A stretch of 64,000 bases of DNA from Cephalotus follicularis. Lineage: Eukaryota; Streptophyta; Magnoliopsida; Oxalidales; Cephalotaceae. Positions 44,868 through 55,850 of this stretch are shown one piece after another. A program made the position numbers and the translations under genes. The notes below the pieces were generated by a model. The model was not told the DNA's origin, did not search any database, and worked only from the letters and a program-made list of their open reading frames with translations. How positions within the stretch are numbered: position 1 is the first letter of the stretch; each line of letters opens with the position of its first letter. The stretch spans positions 1 through 64,000 of the forward strand of contig BDDD01002246.1 in NCBI GenBank assembly GCA_001972305.1. The letters are read 5' to 3'.

Positions 44868-44879
44868 TGGTATCAGAGC
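44868..44879 (+). other. C1 primer-binding site
   Basis: TGGTATCAGAGC, two bases after the LTR; initiator-Met tRNA site. Confidence 0.92.
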
Positions 44880-44921
44880 GGGTTGCTCATACTATTAAGA
44901 TTAACATCGTGAGTTAAGATC

Positions 44922-46210
44922 ATGGCCTCAACTAGCATGAACAACCAATCCCGACACAATGACGATGTCTCCGAATTTAAGGTTCCTTTCTTTAGTGGTG
45001 ACGATTTTCCATATTGGAAAAGCCGCATGGAGATATACCTTAAGTCTAGAGACTTTAGGAATTGGCTTAGTGTAAAAAATGGCCCTCACACCCCTATGAA
45101 GCTAAATGATAAAAACGAACTCGTTTCCAAACCGGAAGACGAATGGGATGAGGATGACTTTAGGAAATTGACCATAGATAATAAGGCTTTAAATATATTG
45201 CTTGTATCCCTAGACAAACCGATTACAATCTCGTTAGGAGATGTACTTCCGCACATGAAGTGTGGAAATTGCTCATCCTTACCCATGAGGGTACCGAGCA
45301 AGTTAAGAATGCTAAACTTGCTTTGTTAAATAGTGATTACGAATTATTTAAAATGCAACCGAACGAATCCATCAAGAATTTGTATAATCGGTTGCTTGAC
45401 ATTACTAATGGTTTACTTGGTCTTGGAAAGGTGTTTGGACAGGACGAACTCGTAAGGAAATTGCTAGGGTGTCTCAATGATGAATGGGAACCCAAGGTGA
45501 CGAAAATTGAAGAATCAAAAGACTTGAAGACCATGGAGATTGAAGAACTTCTTGGCTCCCTCATGACTCATGAGGTAAAATTGAACAAAAGATCCGCCAA
45601 TCTTGTGGAGACAAAGCCGCAAGAGGAGAGAAGAAAGGACATTGCTCTTAAAAGTACACACAAAGAAGAAATGTCAAGTGAAGAGGAGCTAGAGGAAGAA
45701 TACTATGTTCTCTTTGCGAAACGGTTCACAAAATTCGCAAAGATGAACAAAGCAAGAAGATTTCAAACGAAGAATTTCAACAAGGGAGAGGGAAGCAAGA
45801 TGGATCCTCCCACATGCTTTGAATGTAATAAACCGGGACACATCAAAGTTGATTGTCCACAATTGAAGAAAAAGAAGCTATTCAAGAAGAAAGCACTCAA
45901 AGCATGGCACCTTAGTGATGACGAATCCTCCGATGATGAAGTCACCGAGCAAGTGGCAAACCTATGCTTCATGGCATTGAGTGACGATGAGGATAGCGAA
46001 AATGAGGTAGGTGATTCTTACACATTTGGTGAATTGCAATTTGCTTTTGATGAGTTGCTTGTAGAGTTTAAGAAAAAATGTTCACAATGCTCTTTACTTA
46101 AGAAAAACATGACTAGTGTAGAAAAAGAAAAAGAATTACTAGTTGTTGAAAATGAACATTTGAAAAATGACATTGCTATTTTAGAACATGAACTAGCAAA
46201 TTCACTCTAG
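44922..46210 (+). pseudogene. C1 gag
   Basis: The ATG is 43 bp after the primer site. The first 100 or so residues (FKVPFFSGDDFPYWKSRMEIYL) are the Copia gag start. A frameshift near 45245 moves to a second frame that stays open to 46210. That frame has the UBN2-type gag core (VWKLLILTHEGTEQVKNAK, NESIKNLYNRLLDI), the knuckle CFECNKPGHIKVDC near 45815, an acidic stretch and a C-terminal coiled-coil-like tail (EKEKELLVVENEHLKND). The large size and acidic/coiled tail fit SIRE gag. Confidence 0.9.
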
Positions 46211-46230
46211 GTAGCAAAAAGTTAGAAGAG

Positions 46231-46599
46231 ATGCTAGGTAGTCAAAGATCATACCTAGATAAAACCGGTATAGGCTATGCTCCTCTAGAGGTTAAGGCTA
46301 AGTTAAAGAAGACTAGAATTAGAACTCATTGTACTTATTGCAATAAAATGGGACATACTAGAAATAAATGCTTTAGAAGGATTGCACACTCACATCACTC
46401 ACACACTAGACCATCACCTAAAAATAAAACAATTACATTAAAACAAGTTTGGGTTCCCAAGGGAACAATTAGTCCTAAATGTAACATTAAAGGACGCAAT
46501 AAACAATGGGTACCAAGATCAAATTCTTTTAACACTTTTGTAGATGGAACAATGCTTGCGGGCAAACCACAAAGAGGAACAACCGTGGTATGTGGATAG
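46231..46599 (+). pseudogene. C1 gag-pol linker with second zinc knuckle
   Basis: Open frame with CTYCNKMGHTRNKC, a second CCHC knuckle about 500 bp after the first, then KQVWVPKG, a typical SIRE arrangement. It overlaps the protease start in a different frame, so a frameshift was acquired here. Confidence 0.8.
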
Positions 46600-48300
46600 C
46601 GGATGCTCGAAGCACATGACGGGTGACAAAAGCCTCTTCATCGATCTTAAAGAAGTTGATGGAGGAAAGGTCACCTTTGGAGATAACAACAAGGCCAAAA
46701 ATTGTGGCATTGGCTCAATTGGTAACAAATTATCTACCTTAATTGAAAATGTCTCATATGTTGTAGGCCTTAAGCATAATTTGCTTAGTGTTAGTCAATT
46801 ATGTGATAAAGGATATAAAATTAATTTTGAGTCCTCACTTTGTCACATTATTGATTCTAGCACCAATATTGTAAAGTTTGTTGGTTATAGACAAGGCAAT
46901 GTGTATGTGGTTTATCTAAAAGAAATGTTTTCAAAAGATATTTGTTTTAATGCAAATACAAATGACAAATGGCTTTGGCATTGAAGGTTAGGCCATGCTA
47001 GCATGGATGTTCTTGCCAAACTTTCAAGAAAAGATTTAGTAATTGGTTTGCCTAAAATGAAATTTGAAAATGATAAATTGTGTGATGCTTGTGCACAAGG
47101 CAAACAAACAAGAACATCTTTTAAGGCTAAAAATGTTGTTTCTACTACTCGTATCTTACAATTATTGCACATTGACTTGTTTGGACCAACTAGAACTTTA
47201 AGTCTTGGTGGTAAACAATATGGCTTAGTTATTGTTGATGATTATTCTAGGTTCACTTGGGTCATTTTCTTAGCTTTAAAGAGTGATGCCTTAGATTCCT
47301 TTGTTAAATTTGGTAGACGAATTCAAAACGAAAAGAGTCTATCTATTGTTAGCATACGTAGTGATCACGGCAAAGAATTTGAAAACCTTGGTTTTGAAAT
47401 TTTTTGTAATGAACTAGGTATTCACCATAACTTCTCGGCTCCTAGAACTCCTCAATAAAATGGTGTTGTTGAGAGGAGGAATAGAACCCTAGAAGAAATG
47501 GGGAAAACCATGTTATGTGAAAACAATTTGCCAAAATATCTTTTGGTAGAGGCCGTGAACACCGCATGCTAAATAATAAATAGAGTCATGATTAGATCTA
47601 TTTTAAAGAAAACTCCTTATGAACTTTTCAATGATAGAAAACCAAGTGTTAGTCACTTGAGACCTTTTGGTTGCAAAGTTTTCGTTTTAAACAATGGAAA
47701 AGATAATCTTGGAAAACTTGATGCCAAGAGTGATGAAGGTATCTTTCTAGGCTACTCTTTAAATTCTAAGGCATATAGGGTGTTTAATAAAAGGACTTTG
47801 ATTATTGAAGAGTCTATTCATGTTTTATTTGAAGAGTCTAATAGTGCTCCGAGAAAGGGAGATGTTGTTGATGATGTAGTTATATTGGAGCAAATGGAAA
47901 GCTTGGACATCAACAAAGAAGATGGTGATGTTGACAAAGTTGAAGAAGAATGAGGACATGAAGAAGAAATTCAACAAATTCAAGTCACCAAGGAGCCAAT
48001 AGCTAGAAGAGAAAGAGAGTACGTAAAAGACAACGAGGTAATCAGTAATCCCACCGAGGGGGTAAGAACTCGTTCCACTCTTAGGGAGTATTGCGATAAT
48101 GTAGCTTTTATTTCCAATATCGAACCCAAAAATGTTTTAGATGCTTGAAATGATGATTGTTGGATTGTGGCTATGCAAGAGGAACTAAACCAATTTGACA
48201 AAAGCAATGTTTGGTCATTAGTTCCTAGGCCTAAAAATCAATCCATCATTGGAACCAAATGGATTTTTAGAAACAAAATGAATGAAAATGGGTTAGTTAT
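46544..48300 (+). pseudogene. C1 protease and integrase, with RT stub
   Basis: The Copia protease site WYVDSGCSKHMTG is near 46590. The GAG-pre-integrase region follows, with the HHCC zinc set (WLWH-stop-RLGHAS ... CDACAQGKQ). Integrase has all three catalytic residues: Asp in HIDLFGP, Asp in RSDHGKEFEN and Glu in ERRNRTLEE. Stops are at 46982 (TGA), 47456 (TAA), near 47570, at 47951 and near 48147, but the frame is otherwise kept. RT begins (WIVAMQEELNQF, GTKWIFRNKMNENGLVI) and breaks off near 48300. Confidence 0.9.
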
Positions 48301-48968
48301 TCAAATTATATAGAAGCATGATAGGATCTCTACTTTACCTTACCGCTAGTAGACCGGACATAATGTTTAGTGTATGTCTTTGTGCTAGGTATCAATCATC
48401 ACCTAAAGAATCTCACTTAACCGCGGTTAAGCGAATCTTTAGATATCTTGCATACACACCATTATTAGGATTGTTTTATTCGCATGATTCATTATTTAAT
48501 TTGCATGCTTATTCCGATGCCGATTATGGTGGTTGCAAGTTAGATAGAAAGAGCACTAGTGGCACTTGCCAATTTCTAGGAAATTCTTTAGTGTCTTGGT
48601 TTTCCAAGAAACAAAATAGTGTAGCTCCTTCTACCACCGAAGCCGAATATGTAGCGGGGGGAAGTTGTTGTGCACAAGTCTTGTGACTTAAGCAACAACT
48701 TTGTGACTTCAGAATTAGCATTAGCAATGTATGTATAAAATGTGATAATACTAGTGCTATCAACTTGAGTAGAAATCCTGTTCGACACTCTAAGTCTAAA
48801 CATATTGAAATTAGACATCATTTTCTTAGAGATCATGTTGAAAAGGGTGATATTTTCCTTGAATATATTGACACTTTGAACCAAGTTGCAAATATATTCA
48901 CGAAGCCGCTGGACAATGAACGATTCTGCACTTTGCGGAAAGAGCTAGGTATGCAAAATCCTTCCTAA
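48301..48968 (+). pseudogene. C1 RNase H
   Basis: The join near 48300 goes directly from the first RT block to the end of RT/RNase H (MIGSLLYLTASRPDI). The YSDADYGGCKLDRKSTSG box, SWFSKKQNSVAPSTTEAEY, CDNTSAINLSRNPV and KHIEIRHHFLRDHV blocks follow, ending at 48966. One TGA (48684) interrupts. The RT palm with its YVDD box, several hundred base pairs in related elements, is absent. Confidence 0.9.
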
Positions 48969-49192
48969 CTCATTATATGTGTAATTGTGATGCTTTATGA
49001 ATTTTTGAATGAATTGATTGAAAAATGTTTTCAAAATTCATCATGCATTTAAATATTGAGTTTTCAACTCAATAACACAAATTAGCTCATGTACCTAGGT
49101 TGCTATTAGTCTATAATAGTTAACCAAAGTGTTACAAATCTACTTGGATTGGCATTTTCTGCACTCTCATTTTCTGCAGAAAACAGCCGACT

Positions 49193-49257
49193 GGACAACT
49201 TGTCCAGTCGACTGCCTGCCATCCAGTCGACTGGCATTAGTGGCCCAGTCGACTGGA
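49193..49257 (+). repeat. GTCGAC-palindrome cluster in C1 interior
   Basis: Four copies (CAGCCGACTGG, then three with AGTCGACTG) just upstream of the additional frame, outside the LTR. Confidence 0.9.
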
Positions 49258-49370
49258 CTTGCGGGAATCAGGTTTTTAAAAACCCGAATCCCTACTGTTT
49301 CTTCACTTCTCTCCCAAAATTAAAACGCCCAAACACCCTTTTCTTTAAAATTTCGACCTGTAATCTTCAA

Positions 49371-50396
49371 ATGGCACCTAATAGACAAAGAGGAACGACT
49401 TCAAGGCAACCAAGGGGCTTACAAGTGGATTTAGACTTTGACAACACCCTCTTTCTCTCCAAAGAGAAAGAGATGAGGTATAACTCAACCTTTAGCTCCG
49501 TTAAGTTGCATTATGAGAAATGGCTGAGTAGAGATGTTCTTATTAGCAATCTTGCTGTTGTAATGACATGGTTAGAAACTATGGGCTGGTTTGATTACAT
49601 TTGCTCTTCTCATGTCATATACCCTAGGTTAGTAAAGTTGTTTTATGCTAACCTTGAGTCTCCCACCACTTGCATTGCAAATTCCTTTGTTTTAGGCACT
49701 CCTATATCAATTACTCCTGATTTGATAGCCGAAACCTTAGGAATTCCTAATGAGGGAATTACTCATTTAAATGATATTGGAAAAACAGAGGCCCTAGGAA
49801 TTTGTTTAGAACAACCAAATGTCAATCCTCTTATGAATGTGACTAGTAGTCATTTGCCTATTGCCTCTAGGATCATTCTCCTACTTGAAACAAACACATT
49901 CCTCCCAAGAGAAGGCTCGCACACTCTTCCTTCCGAGCGAGACCTTAAATTCGTTGCATGTGTCAAAAATGGAACCCTTATTAACCTTCCTTATCTTATT
50001 GTCAACCACCTGTTATCTCGACCAAATCACACTCCTTATCCTATGCTTCTCAGTAGGATCATTATGGTTGTCCTTGCATCACTTAACATTGATATTCCTG
50101 ATGATGAGCAATGTGTCAAACCTTCCCATAAGCAGTTAGTGAATAAGGCTGGACTTAGACTGTGTAACATTATATTTGAGGATGGTGAGTGGGTCAAGTT
50201 ACAAGGCAGGGGTAGAGAGAAAATAAGAGAGCAAGTTAATGTAAGAGCAGGAGATGATGAGTATGATGATGAGGACGATCCTCAGCAGTTCGAGGTGCGA
50301 CCGAGTGTTGGCACTAGCAGCAGCAGCAGCAGGCCTACCCTAGAGTCACTTCTGGCTAGGATGGATCTTGCTCAAGCCGACATCGAATATATTTAG
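49371..50396 (+). CDS. C1 additional ORF between pol and 3' LTR, 341 aa
   Basis: An unbroken frame, starting at the ATG at 49371 (MAPNRQRGTTSRQ). An in-frame ATG exists upstream at 49149, but the sequence between looks like leader and contains the palindromes. SIRE-type elements carry a third ORF here, often called env-like. I see no signal peptide or clear membrane segment. Instead FYANLESP followed by TPISITPDLIAETLGIP resembles the 'putative plant transposon protein' family found in plant retroelements. The end is acidic (GDDEYDDEDD) with a Ser run. It is the only long frame in C1 free of stops. Function unknown. Confidence 0.75.
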   Translation: MAPNRQRGTTSRQPRGLQVDLDFDNTLFLSKEKEMRYNSTFSSVKLHYEKWLSRDVLISNLAVVMTWLETMGWFDYICSSHVIYPRLVKLFYANLESPTTCIANSFVLGTPISITPDLIAETLGIPNEGITHLNDIGKTEALGICLEQPNVNPLMNVTSSHLPIASRIILLLETNTFLPREGSHTLPSERDLKFVACVKNGTLINLPYLIVNHLLSRPNHTPYPMLLSRIIMVVLASLNIDIPDDEQCVKPSHKQLVNKAGLRLCNIIFEDGEWVKLQGRGREKIREQVNVRAGDDEYDDEDDPQQFEVRPSVGTSSSSSRPTLESLLARMDLAQADIEYI

Positions 50397-51098
50397 ATGC
50401 TTCAAAATGCATTTCCCCAGCATCCTCCTCCCTCTTGAGCTACATTTGCATTTCATGTGTTTTTATTATATTTTCAAAACTTTGCCTATGTAATGTCTTT
50501 AGATGTTTTTGAATTGTAAAAGACAATGTGTTGGTTGATGTACTTAATGGTTTTAAGTATTTAATAACAATATGCATAGATCTTTAATGTTTTATGTATG
50601 GTATTACAATGTGTTTCATATTATTACTTTGATCTTGTTTACAATGTGATTAATGCACCTGTTTATGTACTTCAAGTTTTAAGTGGTTAATGGAATTGTG
50701 ATTCAATCTTTATTGATCTTCAATTGAATGAATATGGTTTCTCTTATTGCATTGATCTTATTGATAAAATTGAATATGAATGAACATGTTGAGGGGGAGC
50801 TCTTCAATCCATGCTTTGATTGAGGGGGAGCTTCCATTTCTCTTTTTGTTGTTTGACAAAAAGGGGGAGAAATTTATTTTATATTGCATTGCATAAATGA
50901 AGTTACACTTGAGCATTTGGGGGAATATATTGTTAATATTGCATATTGGTGAGATGGGTTGTAAACTTGCATTGAGCAAGTGTGTTTTGATATATCATAT
51001 GCATTGGATATGACTAAATTTATAAAATTGGACTTTGAACTAAAAATGGTTAAGTTAGTCAAAGATTTATGCAAAATACGCATGTTTTGTCAATCATC
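50397..51098 (+). other. C1 3' noncoding region with extra purine tracts
   Basis: AT-rich sequence with no frame. Purine tracts similar to the terminal one occur at about 50791-50800, 50821-50830 and 50858-50870. Confidence 0.7.
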
Positions 51099-51112
51099 AA
51101 AAAGGGGGAGAT
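51099..51112 (+). other. C1 polypurine tract
   Basis: AAAAAGGGGGAGAT directly before the 3' LTR. Confidence 0.88.
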
Positions 51113-52384
51113 TGTTGGCCTTTGCCACCCCGATTAATTGCATTACCATATGTTATTTTGATGATTAACAAACATAGATTACATATATGCATAATTCCTT
51201 GAGTTACAACTTCATATACTCACTTGATTTTATGTCCAAAGTTGTGCCAAGAACATTTCTGCAGGTACAGGGCAATCCAGCCGACTGGCAAGCAATCTAG
51301 TCGACTGCCCAAGGTTGTGTAGTCGACTGCCAGAGGTTGTGTAGCCGACTGGTTCTTCAACCAAACTCAGAATTTGCAGGAACACCAATCCAGTCGACTG
51401 CCACAGGGCTCCAGTCGACTGCCAGGCCAAGACAGCCGACTGCCACAGGACACCAGTTGACTGCCATGGGTGCACATTTCAGGCAGTAGCTTCTGTATCT
51501 TTTTAACACCCAATCCAGCCGACTGAAGCAGGGCACCAGTCGACTGCCAGGGGATCCAGTCGACTGCCAGGGGATCCAGTCGACTGTTTTCAATTGTGCA
51601 AATTCAGGCAGTAGCATATGTAATTCCAATTTCAGCTCAACAGCCGACTGGAACAGAGCAACCAGTCGACTGCCAGCTCCACCAGTCGACTGCCCAGAGC
51701 ATGCAGCCGACTATCCAACACCAACGGCTATATTCAAATATACACGCCATCAATCCAGCTGACTGCCGTAGAAATCCAGCCGACTGGATTTGTAACTGAC
51801 CATTAAAAATAGATCCGTTGGAGGCACACATATATAAGGAAATTTGGAGCTCTTGCACAAGTGATCAAGCATTCAAGTTGCACATTCATTCAAGCTATCT
51901 CAAGTACAATCCCAAAGCTTTCAAACATCAAAAGAGATCAATCCAAAGCAATCGTATACATTACAAAGCTTTATTTTTTACATTTCCTACACACTTGAAG
52001 CTTTGTTCAAAGTGAGCTATATTGTAAAACAAATTCCTACGAATTTGTAACCTTCAAACTATTACTTTCACATATACGAGAGAGGTTGTCTCTTGTATTG
52101 CTCGATTGGAGAATATTTGTAATTCGCTTGGTTGGAACGAAGTTTGTTGAAGCTCGGTTGGAGTTTCAAGCCCGGATTGGGGCATACCTAGTGAAATACT
52201 CAAGGGGAGGCCTTGGGGAGTGGACATAGGTGATTTGCCAAACCACTATATATCCGTTTGCAATTCTCTCAACCTACACTCTTTACATTTCGGCAATTGT
52301 GTGTTTGTGTTATTTGAATTGATTATAGTATTTTTGCTAGTTATTTTTTATTAGTCTATTCACCCCCCCTCTAGACTTCCTACA
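51113..52384 (+). repeat. C1 3' LTR
   Basis: 1272 bp, TGTTGG...CTACA, followed by GACGG. Confidence 0.93.
51278..51787 (+). repeat. GTCGAC-palindrome array in C1 3' LTR
   Basis: Eighteen units counted in 510 bp: nine with the exact core AGTCGACT, the others mostly AGCCGACT. Units often continue GCC or GG. Confidence 0.93.
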
Positions 52385-54125
52385 GACGGTAACCCCCTTT
52401 CTCATTCTCTCTTCTTCTCTTTTCCTCTCTTTCGCCTCAATGGCATCAACTGTTCAGCTTCCACCACTGGTATCCGTGTTGGTGGATCTGGTCTTTGTCT
52501 TGGGGATCAGCTCTACCCATCTTGATATCAGTTAAGGCGTTTCTCGGCCGTTTTCGACCGGATTTAGACAAATGAGTTGACTTGATCGATTTGACTCATC
52601 GCTAGCTGTAGCCATGCGCTAGGCGCTGAGTCACAACGAGTCTCGATCACCAATGAGTAGATCGAAGGTTCTAGAGGCTGACGGTGGCGTGACCAAGGCT
52701 CAGGCGACCTTGCCGGAGCTCCGACGAGGCGAGATAACGCCGAGTCTCGGTGAGTCTTGAGTGTAAATGCAGAACCGAAGGTTTTGCGTCACTTTTGTGA
52801 AGTGGTCAGAGTTGTTGAAGTCAGGCGAGTTAAATCAATGAGTTGGACTCACTGCCGGCTATGACTAGGCGTTCTGAGGTGAGTCACAGTTAGTCCTGAC
52901 TACCAGTGTATAGACTGGGCATTATGGAAGCTTGTTTATGGCCTGGCCGGAGCTCCGGTGGTGACAGTGTGTTGCTTTCGATGTGTAGGACGTAACTGAA
53001 ATGTGCTGTTTATGCAGTGTGATGAAAGTGGCCAAGGATGGGGGAGTTTCCAAACGATGATGAGGATTCGATAGCGAATATAATTTATGGAGGGGCTAGT
53101 TAATGGTAGTAAATGGCATTGATATTGTGAGTAAAACGTCTCCTTCCCTTATCTTATTTGTTCTTAAAATTCTTTGATGATGGATATGTGCCTTTATTGT
53201 GATTCTTAAATGTGATATGACTTGTTGATAGTCCGATTTGAAATCGATTCCATAATCGTTTACTTTGGATCCTTTATTGGTATTTTCGATTAAACTCTCA
53301 TATTGATATGACACATTGTCAGTTATATATTCATTTTGCCTTTGCTTTTATATCCACTTCTCTCCCACGGATAGATATTGCTTCTTTTGCTACCGTTATA
53401 TTCATGATATTTTCATATCTTCATATTTGAGCTCCTGTTCTTGGTATTCTTAAATTATACCCATCTATTGTTGGAAATTGTTGTTATGTGGCTATGTGCC
53501 TTTGTACAATCTTGTTGTGAGTGGAACATTCCCTTCCACTATTTTATTATCATTGAGATTCTTATATGATATGTGTCCTTTCGTATTCCTGATATGTGAT
53601 AGTGTTTGGGATTTGGATCACGTACGTGATTATGTTGATCTTTTTTTTATGATTGTGATATGGTTGACGAGCATATGAGTGCTCTGGCTATGGGTGACAA
53701 TGTCACCTTCCCTTATGTTTATAATTGTGATATGTGATATTGTGATTTATATTTCGATGCTGGTACCCTTCTGATGTTGCTTACATGTACGCCCATCGTG
53801 AAGGGTGGGGTACACGTAGGCCCATTTAATGGGTGGAGTACCTGCCGTTTACACGTAGGCCCATCGTGAGGGATGGGGTACGTGCCGCTTACACGCATGC
53901 CCTTGGTTGGGAGTGGGGTGTGTGCCACTTACCATAGGCACTCTATACCGGTGTATGAAGTATGATATACACATATTGTAGCCTATTGGCCTGTTATTAT
54001 TGTTGTAGCTGTTATATGATGATGACATTATATATGATGATGACATTATAGTTGTACCAGCATCTCCAGATATTATGGTTATGTGGGCACATATTTTGAC
54101 CATATTTGTTGATCACATCTGCGGG
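52385..54125 (+). repeat. LTR-D, right part
   Basis: It continues the leader at 43496-43592 after C1. The start CGACG|GTAACC resembles a splice donor, also seen in S3 (56814) and LTR-F (63839); a matching acceptor TTTATGCAG ends at 53017. It also holds repeated GAGTTGACT motifs and a roughly 390-bp internal duplication (GTGAGT...TTCCCTT at about 53128 and 53517). The LTR end is not visible; LTR-E starts at 54126. Confidence 0.6.
53783..53930 (+). repeat. About 40-bp tandem repeat, four units
   Basis: Units 53783-53811 (short), 53812-53850, 53851-53890 and 53891-53930, each starting ACAYG. Most contain a CCCAT...ATGGG type inverted repeat. Confidence 0.85.
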
Positions 54126-55262
54126 TGTAACACCCCGTGTTATATTTTGGAGAATAATCATTTCGTTATGCATTTTTATGTGTATTTTCCATTCATTATA
54201 ATTTGTGAGACTTGGGTGATTTATTTAAGGCATGCACTGATTTCTTTTGGAACCAAGCCATTAAATTTTAATTATGGCTAAATTATTAAGTTGGATTAAG
54301 TGTTTAAATATTTGGATTAAGGCCCAAACTCTTTAAAGTATGGCATGATATAGTTCGGTTCCCGGACTATATTCCCAAGCAAAGCTTCTGTCTATGGCTT
54401 ACCTTCCGCAACGCTTATAGAACAACGGATAAACTACGATTATATGTTTTGGTGTCATCAAACCCGTGTGTGTTTCGCTACGGAGGGTTGGAATCTATAG
54501 ACCACCTTTTCTTTGGGTGTAAGTTTACGGCGGGGATTTGGAACCAATGCCTTCGCAAATGTGGCTTCTGAAGGAGTTGTCGACCTTGGAAGGAGGAAGC
54601 GCTGTGGGTGACTGATAGGCTTAGGGGTTTCGAGAGGTGGATCATAAGGGTAGCTCTAGCGGCTTCGATATTCTTCTGTTGGATTGAACATAACAATAGG
54701 ATGTTCGGCAATGAGTACAAAGACCCGTGTTAGCATAGCAGACTTGTAGAGCAGTGTAGAGTAGACCTGTGTTAGCAGAGCAGACTTGCAGTGCATACTT
54801 GCGTTAACTGTTTCAGAGCAAACCAATTCCTGGAGTATGCTCGGCATCATGTTCGATTGTGGGGTACTCTGCTGATCAAACCTGGGAGCCGACTAGGAAA
54901 AGCATTGTACATGTTTACAGGTTACATACTAGGCATATGTTGAAAATGGAAGGAAACTTATGATAAGCAGAGCTACTCAATGCCTTCCTTGAGCAGACCT
55001 GATATATGTAGAGTAAACCTGGGAGCCGACTAGGAAGCATGAGGGATTGTAGGTCTGCTCTGGGGTGGGTTGGCTTACCCAGCGGTAAAGTTTTGTATGA
55101 AAAAGAATTCAAGCATTTTTATGGCCCAATCCTTACTCCCTTTAGTATGGCCAAAATCATGCTTCTTCAAGGCCCAAATCATGCTTAATACATATAGAAA
55201 ATTCAGCAAAACTCTACACCATTCTCACGGGTTCTAGAGCATTCCATACTAAGTATCTTATT
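54126..55262 (+). repeat. LTR-E, left part
   Basis: It starts TGTAACACCCCGTG within LTR-D. It contains a captured LINE fragment and two copies of AACCTGGGAGCCGACTAGGA (54877 and 55018). It is interrupted by S2 at 55263; the duplication TTATT is 55258-55262. It continues at 61834. The right end is uncertain. Confidence 0.55.
54368..54729 (+). pseudogene. LINE reverse-transcriptase C-terminal (zf-RVT) fragment
   Basis: Translation reads IPKQSFCLWLTFRNAYRTTDKLRLY, then CVFRYGGLESIDHLFFGC and GIWNQCLRKCGF, the Cys/His-containing C-terminal domain of plant L1 elements. After a stop and frame change it gives EEALWVTDRLRGFERW and ASIFFCWIEHNNRMFGN, the usual end of such proteins. It is a short fragment inside an LTR with no upstream RT or endonuclease. 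Confidence 0.85.
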
Positions 55263-55818
55263 TGTCACCCCCCGAACCGCGAAGGCGAACCTGCACGATC
55301 CGACGCGTGAGATACCTTCCATTCAATCATTCAATCATATAATTCATACTCCAAAAAGTGCCATAAATTTAAAACTTTAACAAACATATCATAGGAAATA
55401 GCGGAATCTTCAATATCATGTTAGCGAAGACATCAATTAATACATCAATCCAGCGTGGATTCCCATTAAAATCATACTCTTAAGATTTCCCGAAAATAGG
55501 GCATGAAGTATTCGTTTATCGGACTATATCCCCTGGTAAAGAAAATCACATTTTATATCCACACTCCCGAAGGAGGAATCAGCAGTTATATACATTCTAA
55601 TATCTCAAATGTTCCGCCTATATCAAATACATCAACACACATGTATAACCTATGCTCTGCCACAAGCCGGCAGGTCAAATAATAATCAATAGCAAAACTT
55701 ATACATCATTTGTTCATTTACATTGACTACATTTATACAAGGGTAGGTCATATGAGATAAATCCTTACTCTGCGATTAAACCTGGCTGGCCACTGCTGCG
55801 CGGTACCTGGGTCTGAAC

Positions 55819-55850
55819 CTGACTCATTACATTACAATGCAATGAGTCAG
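55819..55850 (-). repeat. Conserved hairpin (S2 copy)
   Basis: Arms CTGACTCATT and AATGAGTCAG, perfect 10-bp stem, 12-base loop. Compared with LTR-A and S3, a C-G pair has become T-A on both sides of the stem. Confidence 0.8.

Larger units (their letters stand above)
43593..52384 (+). mobile_element. C1: SIRE-like Ty1/Copia element, RT core deleted
   Basis: LTRs of 1273 and 1272 bp, perfect duplication GACGG (43588-43592 / 52385-52389), primer site and purine tracts. The pol order protease-integrase-RT-RNase H and the long gag with separated zinc fingers point to the SIRE/Maximus lineage. An additional frame lies between pol and the 3' LTR. Nearly the whole RT is missing, so it could have moved only with help from another element, or the deletion is later. 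LTRs differ by a few dozen changes, mostly transitions in the palindrome array. Confidence 0.92.
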
